The position numbers and the translations under genes are program-made. Source: Canna indica (lineage: Eukaryota > Streptophyta > Magnoliopsida > Zingiberales > Cannaceae). From it: a DNA stretch of 64,000 bases. Below the pieces are notes generated by a model. The model saw only the letters and a program-made list of their open reading frames with translations. It was not told the origin of the DNA and did not search any database. Shown piece after piece: positions 59,373-64,000 of the stretch (the first letter of the stretch is position 1; each line of letters starts with the position of its first letter). The DNA is taken from the NCBI GenBank assembly GCA_034359265.1, contig CP136895.1, forward strand, positions 45,402,001 through 45,466,000, written 5' to 3'.

Positions 59373-60435
59373 CATAGCCCTCGAGCTACAGTCGAAGTCT
59401 GGAGGATTGTGTGCCGAGCTCTTAGTTTGGTGTTTGTCTTTTGGCATCTTTGAGGGATTCTCTGAAACATTCTACCGAGTTGCGTTGGATGGTCGTGGAG
59501 GTCGAGCTAGATACCGCTTTGAAGCACTTGATTGTGGAGGTTAGGCAGGTGGCTGCCAAAGCTTAGTTTGAATTGGAGTAGTTGACCATGAGAGCTATGT
59601 TGAAATGTATAAAAAGGTCTGGCTGCGAGGACCAGCCTGGGACAAATGGCCGTGACGGCTAGACTAGAGTAGGTGACCGGAAAGGCCACGTTGAGGCAGA
59701 TAACTACAGGGGCTGAGCTGGAGGAAACAGCCGGGGAGGCCGAGCTTGGAGTAGTCGTGGGGATCGAGTTGGAGCTATATGCTATAAAAGCTGAACTTGG
59801 GAGGAGGCCGATCAGGTGGCTGCTAAAGTTAGCTGGTTTTGGGGCAAGTGGATGGCCATGTTGGCCGAACTGAAAGGACTGGTTGTGGAAGCTGAAGCAC
59901 TTTCCTATCTTGTCCTGAGGTGAGTCGAGTCAGTGTATTTTTGTCGTGTTTGTTCTCATGCCTCTTCGGTTTTTGCGCCTCGTATGACAGCCTTCTGCCG
60001 TAGGACCTTCTTTTTCTTCATGGTGCTTCCCGATTGGCTCTTCACTCCCTTAGTTGAAGAGGTGATCATGGCGGAAAAGGGGGTTTCATACGTTCTCTGC
60101 TATTCCTAAGGAAGTCATCCCTTTTGTTTAAACGGTTTAGATTTGTCTCTGTTGAGATTGTTGACAAACTGATGAGAGGAAGTTCTTCGCTTATCATTCC
60201 GCCTACAAAACCTTTTTCTTTTCTTGTCTCAAAAGTCTAGCTTTTCCCTCGACTCGGTGTTTTATGGATTTTCTTCGACAACAACTTAGGATTTTTCTCT
60301 TCGGCAGCAGCTTTGGATTTTGCTCGATCGCCGCCACCTTCATTTTTTCTTTAGGTGAGTTCTTCGTTGTTCTTGTGAGTCCCGTCTTAGGTCTGTAGGT
60401 TCAAACTGACTCGTCCCCGTTCTAGGGTTTCTGCA
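59373..60435 (+). other. Gypsy-derived, repetitive and partly coding-like sequence
   Basis: Two diverged copies of a phrase CAGGTGGCTGCCAAAG..TTGG..AGTTGACCATG lie about 264 bp apart (59550 and 59814). Broken frames read VAAKV, WGKWMAMLAELKGLVVEAEAL, like the coiled-coil end of gypsy-type extra ORFs. A pyrimidine-rich stretch from 59990 to 60350 precedes the ORF at 60436. Confidence 0.4.
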
Positions 60436-62223
60436 ATGGCGAGAAAATGTGTCATAGTAAAATCAGAAATTGGGATGCCAGAGAAGGATTCAGATTCCTA
60501 CTCCTGGGTCCAAGAGGATGTAAAGTTAAGTGATTTGGTGTTAACTGATCTTGACAACATTCAATCCCTTCGGGAGAGCGTGCCCATTGCCCGTGAAGGC
60601 AACGAGGGGGGTTATGAATGTCTTTCGAGCCTCTTGTCAGGCCGGGTGTGTTTTAATACTAACTCGGAATTCATCTTCATGTACTAGACCTTCTCTGAGG
60701 AATTGGGGATTCGCCTACCCTTTATCGAGTTTGAGCATGACGTGCTGAATCTGGTTAACGTGGCTCCTACACAATTACACCCGAACAGTTGGGATTTTCG
60801 TTCAGTGCTTCGAGATAGTGATAAAGTGCCTTAGGATCAAACCAAGCCTTTATGTATTCTTTTCTTTCTTTCAAGCGAAGGGTGCCCAAAAAGGGTCGTG
60901 GGTATCTTTCAATGCTGTCTCGAGGAGGAAGCTTTTTACCTTTTTCAAGAGTCTGTATAAAGGCTTCAAGACCCGCTTCTTGAGGGTCCGATCACGCTGG
61001 CTGGAGTCTCCAAACTGTATAAAGAAGTTTCCCTTGTCCTGGAGGCCAGATCCCTGGTATGTTCAGGATTTTGAGGAGGGAAGTATCCCGCCCGAGGATG
61101 AAGTCTTGATTGACTTTTTAGTCCTGAAAAGATTTTTAACAGAAGTCACGACGAGTCCTCGGTCTTGGAGTACAAAAGTAGGTTTTGTACATAGTGTAAT
61201 GTGTTCAATGGCTTTTCTTTGTATGGAAAATTTTCACTTGTTCCCCCTTTGTTTTGTGTAGATAGAATGTCTTTGCCGTGGAAAGCTCCTGGTGCTCGCA
61301 CTCAGTGGGTGGCGATGAGAAGGGGGGGGTGTGTGTGACTAGGAGAGCAATCCCTTGACGGAGACTTTGCTTAAGTCCGTGAAGTCTCAGCTCGTAAAGC
61401 CTTCGGCACCTCCTGCTTCAGATATAAGCGAGCGGCCGACATTTTCAGATGCTCCTACCCCCCGCTCCCTCTCGAGGCACCATAACAGAAATAGAAGCGT
61501 CATTGAGGATTCAAGTTCCCAACCAACTGATTTCCCAGTAGGTGGGGTTGCGATTGCGCTAGTGGAGATGATGGGAAATCCTTCATTAGCTATTCCTTCT
61601 AGAGGTGGCAGTGGTGCTTGTTTTGGTGTTCATGTGACTTCCTCGGTGGGGGTGAACCCATGGGAGTCCTTTCAGTCTGATATTTTCATTTTGATCAAGA
61701 AGCTGCAACGAGTCTTTATGCAAGGAGTCGGGACCGTTAAAGAGGGCCCTCGAGTTCAAGACCAATGAGGTTAATCTTTTAACCGCTCGAGTAAAAGAGG
61801 TAGAAAACCAATCTACGACCGCCCAGACACAGTTAACTAAGCTTTGCCAATACTCGCTTGCATGCTGAAACTGAGGTAGTCCGAGCGCGATTGCTGTCTG
61901 AATTTGAGGTGATAAAAGTGCAACTACGTACCGAGCGGGACAAATGGTGGTCCGACGCCCAGGGGTTTGAGGCCAAAGTGCGTCGCTTTAATAGCGTTGC
62001 TGTCAAGGTGTATGGTGCAGGTTTCATCAAAGCCATCGAGCAGGCTCTATTCTAGCTCCCGACATTGATTTTTCAAAGACCGATCCTTCCAAGGAAGTGA
62101 AGCATGGTGTGCTTGTGGTTCCAGTACCTGAGGAGGAGACTTATGCCCATCCCGAGGAGGATTTGCCTAAGAGCACTGTTTTGAGGAAGAGGATTCATGT
62201 GGTGTCGACCGAGGCCGAGTAGT
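60436..62223 (+). pseudogene. Gypsy-type extra ORF (putative gypsy-type transposon domain), degenerate
   Basis: It starts MARKCVIVKSEIGMPEKDSD. The core reads FSEELGIRLPFIEFEHDVLN, LVNVAPTQLHPNSWDF, then in a shifted frame SLYVFFSFFQAKGAQKGSWV and LFTFFKSLYKGFKTRFLRVR. This is the plant domain called putative gypsy-type transposon (Transposase_28), known from additional ORFs of Tat-lineage Ty3/Gypsy elements, of unknown function. A Ser/Pro-rich linker and a coiled coil (about 61780-62060) follow, ending near STEAE. There are stops near 60685 and 60830 and frame changes near 60820, 61260 and 61860. It lies antisense to the gag to its right. Confidence 0.68.
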
Positions 62224-62489
62224 TTCATCAAATTCACCCGTATGTGGGTTATTGCCCTCAGGGGTCTTTTAACTATTAGCCCTTTTGCGAGCTCACTTTG
62301 TAATTTGCATATTGTATCTTTCTGACTTGGTTATTCGGTACTGTTTGGCTTAACCCAATTTAGGGTGATCCTTTGGTTTGGAGTGTCCAAAGTATCCATG
62401 TTGAATCTGGGTCTGTTCCCAAGCCGCGTGGTGGTAAGAGGGTATCGAGCTTCCGAGTGTGTAGGTTGGATAAGGACTTAAAGGATGGT

Positions 62490-62740
62490 AGTAGTGGTAA
62501 CCAAAGACTACACTCGGGGGTTCAAGCCGAGCTCGCTGAGGAGCGTAAGACGGAACCGCGCGCGAGGAGTCATGTAAGGGCACTGAGGTCGGAAGTAGTG
62601 GCATGGTAGCCAAAGACCGCACTCGGGGGGGAGGTTGGGGTTCAGGGTTCAGGCCGAGCTCGCTGAGGAGCATAAGGTGGAACCGCGCGCGAGGAGTCGT
62701 GTAATGGCGCTGAGGCCGAAAGTGGAGCTTGATTCTCTGA
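62490..62740. repeat. Tandem duplication, ~109-127-bp period
   Basis: Both units contain CCAAAGAC, CACTCGGGGG, CCGAGCTCGCTGAGGAGC, GGAACCGCGCGCGAGGAGTC and CACTGAGG or CGCTGAGG. An 18-bp indel separates them. It lies at the gag-extra-ORF junction. Confidence 0.8.
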
Positions 62741-64000
62741 TCCTTGTAAGCCCGCCAGCGATGTAATTGATGACCCCTCGGGGTTCGTCCTTTGGGCGAT
62801 CAGCTCGCTTGCCATCCCTATGGCCTGAATGGGGATGGGGGGTGGGGGCGGCGTCGAACTTCACCGTCGAGGATCACGACTTCTGCTTTGACCTCTTTCT
62901 TTTTGATGCTGGATGTACTTATCTAGGCGTCCTGCTCGGACCAAGTCCTCCAGTTGATCACCGAGTACCACACACTCCATGGTTCTGTGACCGTATGTGT
63001 CATGGAATGCGCATCTCTTGCTCATGTCAACATTTGGCGGTAGCTTTTGTTTTCCTGTGTTGGCAGGGTACCTGATGAGCTTCGGGTGAAAGATGTCATG
63101 AAGGATAGTTTCTTTCCTAGTATTGAAAGGGGTATATTTTTCGAATCGGGCGCTCAATCGAGGTGGTGACCTCAGCCCTCTGCCACTATTTTGCTCGTGG
63201 CGACTGCGATATTCACTTCTCCTATCTCCTTTTCTAGATATTTTATCTTCGACGATGGCCTCAAGGTTTTGTCAGTCAGTCCTTTTGGCCTCTTAGAGGT
63301 CTTCCATCTTTATGAAGCTAGCGACTTTCTCCTGAAATTCGGCCATGTCTTTAGGTTCCACGAGGGCGATCTAGTTAGCAAAGAGTTCGGGTTTTACCCC
63401 AAGTTGAATGCAAAAAAGCTCGATATGTTGGTCGAGGTTGGGGATATCGGCCGGTATACACTAAAACCTGTTCAGATATTCTCTTAGGGGCTCATGCTGC
63501 CCTTGCATAACATAGTGGAGGGCAGCCCCCGTTTTGTAGTATACCAACGATGTGGTGAATCAGCTAAGAAAGACGAGGGAAAGGTCATCAAAAGAGTGGA
63601 TAGACCCTGATGGAAGAAAAGCAAACCACAATAGGGCAATTTTTCCTAGGAAAGTCGGGAAGGCTCTTGCAAAGTGCGAAATCAGTTGCTCCGTGGTAGG
63701 GCATCGTGGTCCGAAATGCCGTCAGATGTAGCGCGGGGTCGCCTATTCCATTATAAGGTGTTAGAGTGGTGGATAACTCGCTCCTTGACGGGAGGTGGGT
63801 TGTCATTATGTGCTCGGCAAAGGGTGCCGCATCGAGAAGGAGAGCAATCATGGCTCTCTGGATTTTGGGATCCTCGCCTTTCTCCGAATGGGGAGTGCTG
63901 GACACTTCGTCGTGGGGAACTGGATTAGGCCTCCCTTTTTTTGGGTGAATGTTATCCCCGGGTTGTGGCGACAACATTCGTGGTCAATCGGGGGTTGTCC
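62640..64000 (-). pseudogene. Ty3/Gypsy (Tat lineage) gag, frameshifted, runs off the right edge
   Basis: On the minus strand one reads PFAEHIMTTHLPSRSELSTT, LTPYNGIGDPALHLTAFRTT and MPYHGATDFALCKSLPDFPR (63977-63588), then in other frames KTGAALHYVMQGQHEPLREY, IPNLDQHIELFAFNLG, and CAFHDTYGHRTMEC with DQLEDLVRAGRLDKYI (63157-62861), then PRGVINYIAGGLT. This is the order of Tat-type gag through its zinc-binding end. Where protease should follow, the tandem repeat and the antisense ORF occur instead. The 5' part and LTR lie beyond the window. Non-functional. Confidence 0.75.

Overview
This is nuclear DNA from a flowering plant. It is A+T-rich with spliced genes, plant-type transposable elements and no bacterial-style operons. 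The sequence alone does not let me name a species. The window has three zones: a transposon-rich left arm (1-10.1 kb), a gene island (about 13-31.4 kb) and a large nested transposon complex (about 32.3-64 kb).

Left arm. The 3' half of a CACTA (En/Spm) element with a five-exon second ORF ends at 2246. After it come LTR-like sequence with an inserted hAT element (exact 8-bp target duplication), a decayed Ty1-copia pol with its 3' LTR, a 349-bp foldback CACTA MITE with an exact 3-bp target duplication, and a Mutator-like element with ~220-bp inverted ends that carries a zf-GRF-like gene fragment.

Gene island. The best gene is DBR1, the RNA lariat debranching enzyme (minus strand, 13089-20095). 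Ten coding exons join in frame to 418 codons, and two of the introns use GC-AG splice sites. Upstream on the same strand are two exons resembling the start of an ATG8 autophagy gene, with nothing recognisable after them. A short RNase H-like fragment lies further right. An intact 102-residue mitochondrial-type ribosomal protein L6 gene sits at 27372-27680; its likely 5' UTR exon with a telo-box lies about 3.7 kb upstream. Two related hAT elements (28038-28600, 34502-35022) and several LTR fragments fill the gaps.

Nested complex. A CACTA element (36002-59239, minus strand, flanked by TGG on both sides) sits in a Ty3/Gypsy-type LTR. A second copy of that LTR at 25.4-25.9 kb preserves the unoccupied site. 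The CACTA was then hit by two full-length sirevirus-like Ty1-copia elements on the minus strand: one (36885-45076) in its second ORF, and one (48204-56151, exact TGCAT duplication) in the tnp2 transposase. One LTR of the second copia element later had about 285 bp replaced by CACTA-end sequence. Every large element ORF carries stops or frameshifts, so none looks autonomous. The right edge holds a Tat-lineage Gypsy derivative in which a plus-strand gypsy-type ORF lies next to a minus-strand gag with no pol between them.

The intact cellular genes are DBR1 and RPL6. The rest is mainly a record of layered transposition that can be ordered: Gypsy LTR, then CACTA, then two copia insertions, then CACTA-end replacement inside one copia LTR. 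I found no tRNA, rRNA, CRISPR array or clearly novel system.
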